DNA from: Microterricola pindariensis
GTDB taxonomy: Bacteria > Actinomycetota > Actinomycetes > Actinomycetales > Microbacteriaceae
Reading direction: 5' to 3'
Length of the DNA stretch: 35,479 nucleotides
NCBI RefSeq assembly: GCF_002936985.1
Contig: NZ_MPZN01000034.1
Location: 1 to 35,479, forward strand
Shown: piece after piece, positions 1 through 7,221 of the stretch
Position numbering within the stretch: the stretch's first letter is position 1
Layout of the letters: each line of letters starts with the position of its first letter
Program-made: the position numbers and the translations under genes
The notes under the pieces: generated by a model
The model's input: only the letters and a program-made list of their open reading frames with translations
What the model was told of the DNA's origin: nothing
Databases searched by the model: none

Positions 1-2
1 TC

Positions 3-968
3 GCCGAACCCGCGACCGTCATCGCCGCCTCCGCGCGCCCGGCGCCCGGCCCGATCGCCGTGCTGCCCGAACCGGACCCCGTCTTCGTGGCCGCCGTCGA
101 ATCCGGCGGAGGCACCGTCGCGCCACTCTCGGCCGACACCCGCGGCGTGGTCTGGCTCGACTACCGGCGGGCGGGGGAGCTGGCCGGGGTGCTGCGGGCG
201 AACCCGCAGATCGGCTGGGTGCAGCTGCCCTGGGCCGGTGTCGACGCCTTCGCCGAGGTGATGCGCAGCGAGCACAGGGACGGCCTGCTCTGGACCAGCG
301 CCAAGGGCGCCTACGCGCAGCCCGTCGCCGAGCACGCGCTGGCGCTCAGCCTCGCCCTGGCCCGCTTCCTGCCGCGCCGGATCCGGGCCACCTCGTGGGA
401 CGACCGGCCGGACGGCGTCTCGCTCTACGGCCTGCGGGTCGTCATCGTCGGGGCGGGCGGCATCGCCATCGAGCTGCTCCGGCTGCTGCAGGCCTTCCGC
501 GCCCACGTCACCGTGGTGCGCCGCAGCGCCGAGCCGCTGCCGGGGGCGGACGTCACGGTGTCCAACGAGGCGCTCCACGACGTGCTGCCGGAGGCCGACC
601 TCGTCGTCGTCGCCGCCGCGCTCACCGGCTCCACCCGCGGCCTGTTCGGGGCGCGCGAGTTCGCGCTCATGCCCGAGACGGCATATTTCGTGAACGTGGC
701 CCGCGGCGGGCTCGTCGAGACGGACGCCCTCGTGCACGCGCTGCACCGGGGCACCATCGCCGGTGCGGCCGTCGACGTCACCTCGCCTGAGCCATTGCCG
801 GACGGGCATCCGTTGTGGAGCGCGCCCAATGTGATCGTCACGCCGCACATGGCCGACACACCGACGATGACGGCGCCGTTGCTGGCCGAGCGGATTCGGC
901 TGAACGTGCGGGCATTCCTCGGCGACGCCCGATTTGTGGGCATCGTCGACCCCGAACGCGGCTACTGA
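3..968 (+). CDS. D-isomer-specific 2-hydroxyacid dehydrogenase (5' end open)
   Basis: Likely an NAD(P)-dependent cytosolic 2-hydroxyacid dehydrogenase; the substrate cannot be told from sequence. Seen: the Rossmann motif VVIVGAGGIAIELL, the NVARGGLVETDALVHAL segment with the conserved Arg, SPEPLPDGHPLW with the catalytic-type Glu/His region, and NVIVTPHMAD near the end. The reading frame is open to the window edge. The first in-frame start is the GTG at 60, but that would cut into the first beta strand (IAVLPEPD), so the true start probably lies upstream of the window. Length from the GTG is 302 residues, slightly short for the family. A GC-rich inverted repeat follows the stop, but I cannot call it a terminator firmly. 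Family confident; substrate unknown. Confidence 0.85.
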   Translation, partial: AEPATVIAASARPAPGPIAVLPEPDPVFVAAVESGGGTVAPLSADTRGVVWLDYRRAGELAGVLRANPQIGWVQLPWAGVDAFAEVMRSEHRDGLLWTSAKGAYAQPVAEHALALSLALARFLPRRIRATSWDDRPDGVSLYGLRVVIVGAGGIAIELLRLLQAFRAHVTVVRRSAEPLPGADVTVSNEALHDVLPEADLVVVAAALTGSTRGLFGAREFALMPETAYFVNVARGGLVETDALVHALHRGTIAGAAVDVTSPEPLPDGHPLWSAPNVIVTPHMADTPTMTAPLLAERIRLNVRAFLGDARFVGIVDPERGY

Positions 969-1014
969 GCGGCGTGGCGGCCCGGGCGGCGCGACACACC
1001 CGGGTGCGCCGGAT

Positions 1015-1042
1015 TTGGTAGATCCGAATCCTTTGCTAAAGT
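1015..1042 (+). promoter_or_regulatory. Candidate promoter of tRNA-Asn
   Basis: A TTGGTA box (1015-1020) and a TAAAGT box (1037-1042) are separated by 16 bp, about 60 bp upstream of tRNA-Asn. The stretch is AT-richer than its surroundings. This is a match by eye only. Confidence 0.4.
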
Positions 1043-1101
1043 AGCTACGCAGCGATCAACACCGCAGCAACAGAAACACAAGCAGTGCAGCACCTCCCTA
1101 A

Positions 1102-1174
1102 TCCTCGATAGCTCAATTGGCAGAGCAGTCGGCTGTTAACCGACAGGTTCTTGGTTCGAGTCCAAGTCGGGGAG
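1102..1174 (+). tRNA. tRNA-Asn (GTT)
   Basis: A complete cloverleaf. The acceptor TCCTCGA pairs with TCGGGGA. The D arm is GCTCAATTGGCAGAGC, the anticodon loop is CTGTTAA with anticodon GTT, and the T loop is TTCGAGT. The discriminator base is G and CCA is not encoded. A strong terminator hairpin begins three bases after the 3' end. Confidence 0.95.
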
Positions 1175-1176
1175 CG

Positions 1177-1214
1177 AAAGGCCACCACGGGCTCCACCCC
1201 TGGTGGCCTTTTTT
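1177..1214 (+). terminator. Intrinsic terminator after tRNA-Asn
   Basis: An 11-bp perfect stem (1177-1187 with 1201-1211) with a 13-nt loop, followed by a T run. It ends transcription from the tRNA before the sensor kinase gene. Confidence 0.85.
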
Positions 1215-1266
1215 GTGCCCCGGTGTTTTTGCTCCGTCGCGCAGGAAGCCTCGCTACGCTTTCTCC

Positions 1267-2439
1267 ATGATGCGGGCAGAGGTCGAGAACGCACGGGTCA
1301 ACGCCTGGGGCGGCCCGCCGCGGAGCCTGCGCTGGATTCCGGTGGTCATCGCGCTGCTGGTGCAACTGATCGTCGGGCTGTTTGCGCTGACCGGAGGCGG
1401 CCGGCCCGGCGACATCGCCGCGGTGGCGGCCGCGATGCTCTCCTCCGTCGCACTGCTCTGGCTCCGCCGCCACCCGGGGTCCACGCTCGTCCTGATCGCG
1501 CTGCTCACGCTGCCGGCCGTCGCGCTCACCACGCTGCCCGTGATCGTGGCCCTGCCACTGGCCTTCGCCGTGGTCGGCGCGACCGCACAGGGTGCCAGGG
1601 TGTGGGTCTGGGCGACCGTGGGCGGGGCGCTGCTGCTGGCCCTCGTGCTGGGTTTCGTTGTCGCGCCGAGCCCGCGCGAGCTGGTGCGCCCGCTCGTCGT
1701 GCTCCTGGTGCTCAGCGTGCTCGTCGGCATCGGCGAGGCGGCCCGCAACCGGCGCGAGCGCTTCCTCGAGTACCGGGCGGAGGCAGCCCGTCGCCGCCAG
1801 GGCGAGGCGGAGCGCGAACGGGTGCGCATCGCCCGCGAGCTGCACGACGTGCTGGCCCACTCCCTCTCCTCGATCAACGTGCAGGCCGGCGTCGGCCTGC
1901 ACCTGATAGACGAGCAGCCGGAGAAGGCGGCAGAGGCCCTGGCGAATATTAAGCAGACCAGCAAGGCGGCACTCGAGGAGGTGCGCGGCGTGCTCGGCTT
2001 CCTGCGCGGCGCCGTCGACGAGCCGGAGTCCGAGCGGCGCACCCCGCAACCCCAGCTGGAGCGCCTGCGCGCCCTGCTCGACTCCTTCGCGGTCGACGGC
2101 CTGTCGGTCGAGGTCACGGGGACGGCGCCGGAGGGCCTGCCCCAGCTGGCCGAGCTCACTGTCTACCGCGTCGTGCAGGAGGCGTTGACCAATGTGAGCA
2201 GGCACTCCACGTCGAGGCGCGCCGGCGTCGACTTCGCGCTCGACGGCGGAATCTGCACCGTCACGGTTCGGGATGACGGGGCAACCCCGGCCGACGCAAC
2301 GCTCGTGGAGGGGCGCGGGCTGCTCGGCATGCGCGAGCGGGCCGCCCTCGTCGGCGGCACGCTCGAGGCGGGCTGGCAGCCGGGCGGCGGCTTCCGGGTC
2401 GTGTTACGGCTCCCGGCCACACCGGGGGCGGAGTCGTGA
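1267..2439 (+). CDS. NarL/DesK-type sensor histidine kinase
   Basis: Membrane sensor kinase of a two-component system. Residues about 20-150 form several hydrophobic segments without a large extracellular domain. They are followed by a HisKA_3 dimerisation helix with RIARELHDVLAHSLS (phospho-acceptor His193) and a HATPase domain with the N-box-like VVQEALTNVSRHS and the glycine motif GRGLLGMRERAAL. The frame is open further upstream into the tRNA, so I chose the ATG at 1267 (or 1270), after the terminator; the ribosome binding site is weak. The stop overlaps the next gene's GTG in a GTGA motif, so kinase and regulator are translated as a unit. The signal is unknown; DesK-like kinases often sense membrane state. 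Confidence 0.9.
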   Translation: MMRAEVENARVNAWGGPPRSLRWIPVVIALLVQLIVGLFALTGGGRPGDIAAVAAAMLSSVALLWLRRHPGSTLVLIALLTLPAVALTTLPVIVALPLAFAVVGATAQGARVWVWATVGGALLLALVLGFVVAPSPRELVRPLVVLLVLSVLVGIGEAARNRRERFLEYRAEAARRRQGEAERERVRIARELHDVLAHSLSSINVQAGVGLHLIDEQPEKAAEALANIKQTSKAALEEVRGVLGFLRGAVDEPESERRTPQPQLERLRALLDSFAVDGLSVEVTGTAPEGLPQLAELTVYRVVQEALTNVSRHSTSRRAGVDFALDGGICTVTVRDDGATPADATLVEGRGLLGMRERAALVGGTLEAGWQPGGGFRVVLRLPATPGAES

Positions 2440-3098
2440 CCCGGATCTTCCTCGCCGACGACCAGGCGCTCGTGCGGGGCGGGTTCCGTGCGCTGCTGGA
2501 GTCCGAGGCCGACTTCGAGGTCGTCGGGGAGGCGGCGAGCGGCCGTGCGGCCCTCGACGGGGTGCGCCGCACCCGGCCCGACGTGGTGCTGATGGACATC
2601 CGGATGCCGGACGGCGACGGCCTGTGGGCCACGGGCGAGATCACGGCCGACCCGAGCCTCGCCCACACCCACGTGGTGGTGGTCACCACCTTCGAACTCG
2701 ACGACTACGTGGCCGAGGCTATCCGGGCCGGGGCCAGCGGCTTCCTGGTCAAGGACACCGAGCCCGTCGAGCTCATCCGCGCGGTGCGCGTGGTGGCCGC
2801 CGGCGATGCGCTGCTCTCGCCGGGGGTCACCCGCCGGCTGCTGGCGCGGATGGCATCCGGCCTCAAAGAGGCCCCGCACTCGGACCAGCTGGCGCTGCTG
2901 ACCGAGCGGGAGCGCGAGGTGCTCGCCCTCGTCGGCCGCGGGCTCAGCAACGACGAGATCGCCGCGGAGCTCGTGCTCAGCCCGCTGACGGCGAAGACCC
3001 ACGTGTCGCGAATGATGAGCAAGCTCGGCGCCCGGGACAGGGTGCACCTCGTCGTGACGGCGTACGAGACCGGGCTGGTGCGCCCCGGCTGGAACTAG
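2436..3098 (+). CDS. LuxR/NarL-type response regulator
   Basis: DNA-binding partner of the kinase upstream, whose stop codon it overlaps by four bases. The receiver domain (about 1-120) has the acidic pair D8/D9, phospho-acceptor D54 in VVLMDIRMPDGDG, a Thr in VVVTTF and Lys in FLVKD. The C-terminal LuxR helix-turn-helix reads LTEREREVLALVGRGLSNDEIA and so on to KTHVSRMMSKL. The length of 220 residues is typical. Its targets are unknown, but an inverted repeat just downstream (3114-3137) in front of the SHOCT gene is a natural candidate. Confidence 0.93.
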   Translation: MTRIFLADDQALVRGGFRALLESEADFEVVGEAASGRAALDGVRRTRPDVVLMDIRMPDGDGLWATGEITADPSLAHTHVVVVTTFELDDYVAEAIRAGASGFLVKDTEPVELIRAVRVVAAGDALLSPGVTRRLLARMASGLKEAPHSDQLALLTEREREVLALVGRGLSNDEIAAELVLSPLTAKTHVSRMMSKLGARDRVHLVVTAYETGLVRPGWN

Positions 3099-3113
3099 CG
3101 CCGCCCCGCAGGT

Positions 3114-3137
3114 CGGCTACCCCCGGGGGAGTAGCCG
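3114..3137. promoter_or_regulatory. Inverted repeat before the SHOCT gene, candidate operator
   Basis: CGGCTAC (3114-3120) and GTAGCCG (3131-3137) are exact inverse complements around a C4/G5 centre. The repeat lies 16 bp after the response regulator stop and about 97 bp before the next start. It has no T run, so an operator is at least as likely as a terminator. Confidence 0.45.
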
Positions 3138-3233
3138 AGGTGACGCCGGCGGGCGGATGTGCGGGGCCGCCGACGCGGCGAGGCTGGGGTTGTGGCCGGA
3201 TACGGCCGCGCCACCGCCGCTGATTGGAGTCTC

Positions 3234-3542
3234 ATGATCACCGCCCTGCTCACCTCGCCCGCCCTGCACGTCGTCTACCCCGGCGCGGGCTGGGGGTTCC
3301 CCGGCTGGTTCTTCTTCTTCATCCCGTTCTTCTGGATCCTCCTGTTCGTCGTGCTCTTCGCCATCTTCGGGCGGCGCTGGCGCGCGGCCGGCCGCGGCTA
3401 CGGGCCGCACGGCCCACGCGGCTGGGCGGGCAGTCAGGCCGCAGAGCAGACGCTCTCCGAGCGCTTCGCCCGCGGCGACATCGACGAGACCGAGTACCGG
3501 GCCCGGCTGGAGGTGTTGCGCGCGAACCGGCCGCCGGAGTAG
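3234..3542 (+). CDS. Small membrane protein with SHOCT domain
   Basis: A 102-residue protein. An N-terminal aromatic-rich hydrophobic stretch (about residues 18-45, GFPGWFFFFIPFFWILLF) forms one or two membrane passes. It is followed by an Arg/Gly-rich linker and a C-terminal SHOCT motif (LSERFARGDIDETEYRARLEVL). SHOCT segments are short helical oligomerisation modules at the C-termini of bacterial membrane proteins; no catalytic role is known. I chose the ATG at 3234 because TGGAG sits just before it; longer forms would add a low-complexity Arg-rich leader. Its position after a NarL-type pair suggests it is a target of that system, which is inference. Confidence 0.8.
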   Translation: MITALLTSPALHVVYPGAGWGFPGWFFFFIPFFWILLFVVLFAIFGRRWRAAGRGYGPHGPRGWAGSQAAEQTLSERFARGDIDETEYRARLEVLRANRPPE

Positions 3543-3610
3543 CCCGCAGCCGCTAAAGTCGAGTGCGGGCAGCACGGCGTTCTGCCCGCACGAAAGCGGA
3601 GGCAACACAC

Positions 3611-4516
3611 ATGGCCGAATGGCTACAGGGCGAATCGGCGCCGACGGTACTGATCATCGCGGCCGGGGTTCTGCTCCTCGTCCTGGCGGTACTGCTCTGG
3701 CTCTGGCTGCGCGCCGCACGACGGCTGCGCCGCACCGACCGCGACTGGATCAGCGCCGAGCGCACCCGCATCGACCTGGAGCTCTCGCTGGCCGAGCAGA
3801 CCGGTCGGCTCGGCATCGTGCGGGAGCTGCAGGATGTCGCCGTGCTCAACGTGTCCAGGCTGATCACCCAGGCCGAGGGCGCCAAGTACACGGTCGAGAG
3901 CGACCCGAGCTCGGCCTCCCGCGTCGTCAGCGCCCTCGTCGAGTCCGGCCGCGAGGCCGTCGGCGACATGCGCCGCGTGCTCACCGTGGCCCGCGAGGGC
4001 GAGTCCGTCTCCTCGCGCCAGCCCGGCCTGCAGTCTGCCCGCGACCTGTTCCGCGTGATGCGGGACGCCGGGCTCACCATCGTCTTCGACGAGTCGGGGG
4101 AGCGCTACGAGCTGAAGCCCGGCGCGGAGCTGGCCATCTTCCGCATCCTGCAGGGCGCGCTGGCCAATGCGCTCACCCACGGCGGCACCGGCACCGAGGC
4201 CAAGGTCAGCTTCAGCTGGACCCGCGACGGCCTGCAGCTGCTCGTGGACGATGACGGCATCCGTGCCAAGGCCCGGCGCGCCGGCCTCGACGCCGACGGC
4301 ATCAACCGCGACACGGCGTACACGATCGACGACGACCTGCACGCGCTCACCGCGAACCTCACCGGCGCGGGGCTCACCCAGATGAAGCAGCGCGCCGAAC
4401 TGTACGGCGGAGTGTTCCAGGCCCGCACCGTTCCCGGCGTCGGTTTCTCCGTCTCCGTCATCTTCCCGGCTCTGCGCTTCCACAACGGGGTGCACAGCGT
4501 TAATCTGTCTCGATGA
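3611..4516 (+). CDS. Histidine-kinase-like protein lacking the phospho-acceptor His
   Basis: Residues about 10-38 form one membrane helix (VLIIAAGVLLLVLAVLLWLWL). A coiled stretch and a HisKA_3-like helix follow, reading RELQDVAVLNVS where active members have RELHDVLAHSLS, so Gln74 (codon CAG at 3830-3832) replaces His. The C-terminal HATPase-like domain keeps ILQGALANALTHG and GAGLTQMKQRAELYGG. It cannot autophosphorylate in the usual way and may be a pseudokinase or ATP-binding scaffold. GCGGAGG precedes the ATG at 3611. Its stop overlaps the azlC start (ATGA), so it is cotranslated with the exporter; no response regulator is adjacent. Family confident, role unknown. Confidence 0.8.
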   Translation: MAEWLQGESAPTVLIIAAGVLLLVLAVLLWLWLRAARRLRRTDRDWISAERTRIDLELSLAEQTGRLGIVRELQDVAVLNVSRLITQAEGAKYTVESDPSSASRVVSALVESGREAVGDMRRVLTVAREGESVSSRQPGLQSARDLFRVMRDAGLTIVFDESGERYELKPGAELAIFRILQGALANALTHGGTGTEAKVSFSWTRDGLQLLVDDDGIRAKARRAGLDADGINRDTAYTIDDDLHALTANLTGAGLTQMKQRAELYGGVFQARTVPGVGFSVSVIFPALRFHNGVHSVNLSR

Positions 4517-5229
4517 CCACAGCTCAGGCAGAAGCCCTCGATGAGCGCGCCGCGCGTGCCGTCGTCGTGCGCGAGGCCTGGGCGGTCGGGATCGCGACGG
4601 CGGCCTACGGCATCTCCTTCGGCGCGCTGGCCGTCGCCGCCGGCCTCGACGTCTGGCAGGCCTGCTTCCTCAGCCTCGTCATGTTCACCGGCGGCTCGCA
4701 GTACGCCCTCGTCGGCGTGCTCGCCTCCGGCGGTGTCGCGGCCGGGCCCACCGCGATCGCCAGCGCCGCGCTGCTCGGCAGCCGCAACGCGATCTACGGC
4801 ATGCGGATGGCCTCCGTGTTGGGCGGCCGCTGGTGGACGAGGCTCGCCGCGGCCTGGGGCACGATCGACGAGTCGACGGCCGTCGCCCTCGCCCAGCCGA
4901 CCGCGCACCTGCGCCGGGTCGGCTTCTGGGTGACCGCGGCCGTCATCTTCGTCGGCTGGAACCTGACCACCCTGATCGGCGCCCTGATCGGCGACGCCCT
5001 CGGCGACCCGCGCGTCTACGGCCTGGACGCGGCGGCCGCCGCCGCCTTCCTCGCCCTGCTCTGGCCGCGCCTGAAGCGCGTGCAGGCCAGCGCCGTCGCC
5101 GTTGCCGCGGCGCTGGTCGCCACCATGCTGACGCCCGTGCTCATGCCCGGGCTGCCGGTGCTTGTCGCCGCGCTCGTCGCCGTCATCGTCGGCGCCTTCA
5201 ACTGGCTCGGGCGGGAGGAGCGGGCATGA
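4513..5229 (+). CDS. azlC: AzlC-family branched-chain amino acid exporter, large subunit
   Basis: Integral membrane protein of 238 residues with several hydrophobic helices and the AzlC-type segments YGISFGALAVAAGL, MFTGGSQYALVG and GSRNAIYGMRMA. AzlC and AzlD together form a two-component exporter of branched-chain amino acids (BrnF/BrnE in corynebacteria). It overlaps the kinase-like gene upstream and the azlD gene downstream by four bases each (ATGA), a tight operon of three. The substrate is inferred from the family; other small hydrophobic compounds are possible. Confidence 0.9.
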   Translation: MTTAQAEALDERAARAVVVREAWAVGIATAAYGISFGALAVAAGLDVWQACFLSLVMFTGGSQYALVGVLASGGVAAGPTAIASAALLGSRNAIYGMRMASVLGGRWWTRLAAAWGTIDESTAVALAQPTAHLRRVGFWVTAAVIFVGWNLTTLIGALIGDALGDPRVYGLDAAAAAAFLALLWPRLKRVQASAVAVAAALVATMLTPVLMPGLPVLVAALVAVIVGAFNWLGREERA

Positions 5230-5531
5230 CCATGTGGCAGATCGTGATCGCCGCCTCCATCGCCTGTGTGGCGATGAAGATGGCGGGCTACCTGGTGCCG
5301 CCGCGGGTGCTGCAGAACCCGGCGGTCTCCAGGATCGCCGAGCTGCTCACCGTCGCGCTGCTGGCAGCCCTGATCGGCGTGCAGACGTTCGCGCACGGGC
5401 AGGAGGTCGTGCTCGACGCGCGGGTGCCGGCCGTGATCGTGGCCGCGGGGCTGCTCGCCCTGCGGGCGCCGTTCATCGTCGTGGTGATCGCCGCAGCGCT
5501 GGTGGCGGCCGGCATCCGCGCCCTCCTCTGA
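5226..5531 (+). CDS. azlD: AzlD-family exporter, small subunit
   Basis: A 101-residue protein with about four hydrophobic helices (IVIAASIACVAMKMAGYLV, LTVALLAALIGVQTF, AVIVAAGLLALRAPF and the C-terminal helix). The segment MKMAGYLVPPRVLQNP is typical of AzlD. The ATG at 5226 overlaps the azlC stop; a second in-frame ATG at 5232 is also possible. It completes the AzlCD exporter. The gene ends 12 bp before the convergent peptide deformylase gene. Confidence 0.9.
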   Translation: MTMWQIVIAASIACVAMKMAGYLVPPRVLQNPAVSRIAELLTVALLAALIGVQTFAHGQEVVLDARVPAVIVAAGLLALRAPFIVVVIAAALVAAGIRALL

Positions 5532-5543
5532 GCGCGCCGCGCC

Positions 5544-6110
5544 CTAGTCGTCGAGGTCGTCGACGCCGGGCATCCAGGAGTTGCCGGGAACGCCCCAGCC
5601 GCGCTTGCGGGTGATCTTGCCGATCAGGCGCTGGTAGCCCTCCTCGACGCGGTCGACGTAGAGCAGGCCATCCAGGTGGTCGTACTCGTGCTGGAAGATG
5701 CGGGCCAGCCAGCCCTCCGCGACGATCTCGTACCGCTCGCCCTCGAGGTTCGTCGCGCGCAGGATGGCGCGCTCGGCGCGGCGCAGCGGGAAACGCTCGC
5801 CGGGGAAGGACAGGCAGCCCTCCGACTCCTCGTCCTCGTCGGTGGGGCCGACGGTGAGCGGGCTCAGCCAGAGCTCGGGGTTGATCGCGACGTCGCGCCA
5901 CTTCGTGCCGTCGTCCTCGACCCAGGTGAAGGTGAACAGGCGCAGCGGCACACCCACCTGTGGCCCGGCGAGGCCGACGCCGGGGGCGGCATCCATCGTC
6001 TCGAACATGTCGGCGACGAGGGTGCGCAGCTCGTCGTCGAAAACGGTCACGGGGGCTGCGGGGGAGTGCAGCACGGGGTCTCCGGAGATCCGGATGGGAA
6101 GAACGGCCAT
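5544..6110 (-). CDS. def: Peptide deformylase
   Basis: Metalloenzyme that removes the formyl group from the N-terminal Met of new proteins in the cytosol. All three motifs are present: GVGLAGPQ (Gln51), EGCLS (metal ligand Cys99) and HEYDH (His141, Glu142, His145). The length of 188 residues from the ATG at 6110 is normal; a GTG two codons upstream (6116) is an alternative. The acidic C-terminal tail (GVDDLDD) is common in actinobacterial forms. It is divergent from the transporter gene, with only about 39 bp between the starts, so the two promoters must overlap. Confidence 0.95.
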   Translation of the reverse strand: MAVLPIRISGDPVLHSPAAPVTVFDDELRTLVADMFETMDAAPGVGLAGPQVGVPLRLFTFTWVEDDGTKWRDVAINPELWLSPLTVGPTDEDEESEGCLSFPGERFPLRRAERAILRATNLEGERYEIVAEGWLARIFQHEYDHLDGLLYVDRVEEGYQRLIGKITRKRGWGVPGNSWMPGVDDLDD

Positions 6111-6112
6111 GT

Positions 6113-6144
6113 TCACAGAATATCGGGCCGTTCACGTTAGTGTC
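6113..6144 (+). promoter_or_regulatory. Candidate leaderless promoter of the DMT transporter
   Basis: TAGTGT (6139-6144) has the TANNNT form and ends 5 bp before the GTG start at 6150, so the transcript would begin at or next to the start codon. A TTCACA box lies upstream (6113-6118), at a slightly long spacing. No Shine-Dalgarno sequence is visible, which agrees with a leaderless message. Confidence 0.4.
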
Positions 6145-6149
6145 GTGGG

Positions 6150-7070
6150 GTGCCCTTCGAAATCGTTGACCTCGCCGAGGAACTGATCCCGCAAGACCCG
6201 AAGGTCGTCTTCGGTATCGTGCTGGCGCTCATCGGGGCTGTCTTCCTCTCGCTTGGCGCGCAGTTCCAGCACCGGGGCGTCGTCAAGGTCGAGCGCAACA
6301 CGCAGGAGACCGGTGGGAGCGGGCTGAACATCCAGCAGCTCATGCTGCTGCTCGCTCGCCCCTCCTGGGTCATCGGCACGCTCATGCTGGGCTTCGCCGT
6401 CGTTCTGCAGCTCTCCAGCCTCTCGCTGGCCCCGATCATCGTCGTGCAGCCGCTCGGCGCGGTCGCTCTGGTGCTGACGGCCATCGTCAACGCGCGCATC
6501 AGCAGGGTGGCGCTGAACCGGGCCTCCATCATCGCCATCTGCATGTGCGTCGGCGGCGTCGCCCTGTTCGTGACGATCGCCGCGTTCACCGCGGTCGACA
6601 AGCCGGTGACGGATGAGGACCTGGTGACGATTCTGGTGATCCTCGCCATCGTGCTCGTCGCCTTCGTCGTGGCGTTCGCGACGCTGCGCAACCGGTTCAA
6701 GGCGCTGTTCTACATCCTCGGCGCCGGCGTCCTGTACGGCTTCGTCGCCACCCTCGCCAAGGTGATCATCAACCGGATCCAGCACCAGAACTTCGAGTGG
6801 CTCACCCTCGTGTGCGTGGTCGCGCTGCTCGCCGCGGCCGCCCTCGGCGCCTACTTCGTGCAGAACGCGTACTCGTCCGGCCCGCCAGACCTGGTCATCG
6901 CCGGCCTCACCGTCGTCGACCCCCTGGTGGCGGTCGCGATCGGCATCTTCGTGCTGGACGAGGCCTCACAGGCCCCGTTCTGGGCCAACATCGGCTTCGT
7001 GGTCGCCGGGGCGATCGCGATCTGGGGCGTCTTCCTGCTGGCCAAGCACCACCCGCAGACCAAATCCTGA
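6150..7070 (+). CDS. DMT-superfamily / NIPA-like membrane transporter
   Basis: A 306-residue polytopic protein with about nine hydrophobic helices. It begins near GIVLALIGAVFLSLGAQFQHRGV and ends with IGFVVAGAIAIWGVFLLA. The segments VVQPLGAVALVLTAIVNARI and DLVIAGLTVVDPLVAVAIGIFVLDE resemble the duplicated EamA/NIPA-type halves, where the second half carries the same Val-Pro-leading motif. Substrate unknown; related proteins move drugs, metabolites or Mg2+. The start is a GTG, apparently leaderless. There is no obvious operon partner. Confidence 0.8.
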   Translation: MPFEIVDLAEELIPQDPKVVFGIVLALIGAVFLSLGAQFQHRGVVKVERNTQETGGSGLNIQQLMLLLARPSWVIGTLMLGFAVVLQLSSLSLAPIIVVQPLGAVALVLTAIVNARISRVALNRASIIAICMCVGGVALFVTIAAFTAVDKPVTDEDLVTILVILAIVLVAFVVAFATLRNRFKALFYILGAGVLYGFVATLAKVIINRIQHQNFEWLTLVCVVALLAAAALGAYFVQNAYSSGPPDLVIAGLTVVDPLVAVAIGIFVLDEASQAPFWANIGFVVAGAIAIWGVFLLAKHHPQTKS

Positions 7071-7129
7071 ACACATGCCCAGTTGCGACGCTCCGGGCAC
7101 TATTTGGTAGGGTCACAGCCGACCCGGTT

Positions 7130-7135
7130 TAGACT
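7130..7135 (+). promoter_or_regulatory. Candidate -10 box upstream of the glycosyltransferase
   Basis: TAGACT, in the TANNNT pattern, lies in an AT-richer patch of the 151-bp gap between the transporter and the glycosyltransferase. A TTGGTA (7104-7109) is present but 20 bp away, so no good -35 is assigned. Confidence 0.3.
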
Positions 7136-7221
7136 GGGGGCACCAATCCCGCTTCACCGCGGCCCATTGACTTTTCGCCGGACGACATTTCCCGGCCCAT
7201 CACCGTGAGGGAACCTTCCAC

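Noticed and set aside
1045-2205. Long minus-strand frames opposite the sensor kinase
   Set aside because: High-GC shadow of a clearly coding plus strand, with Arg/Gln/His-rich product and overlap with the tRNA.
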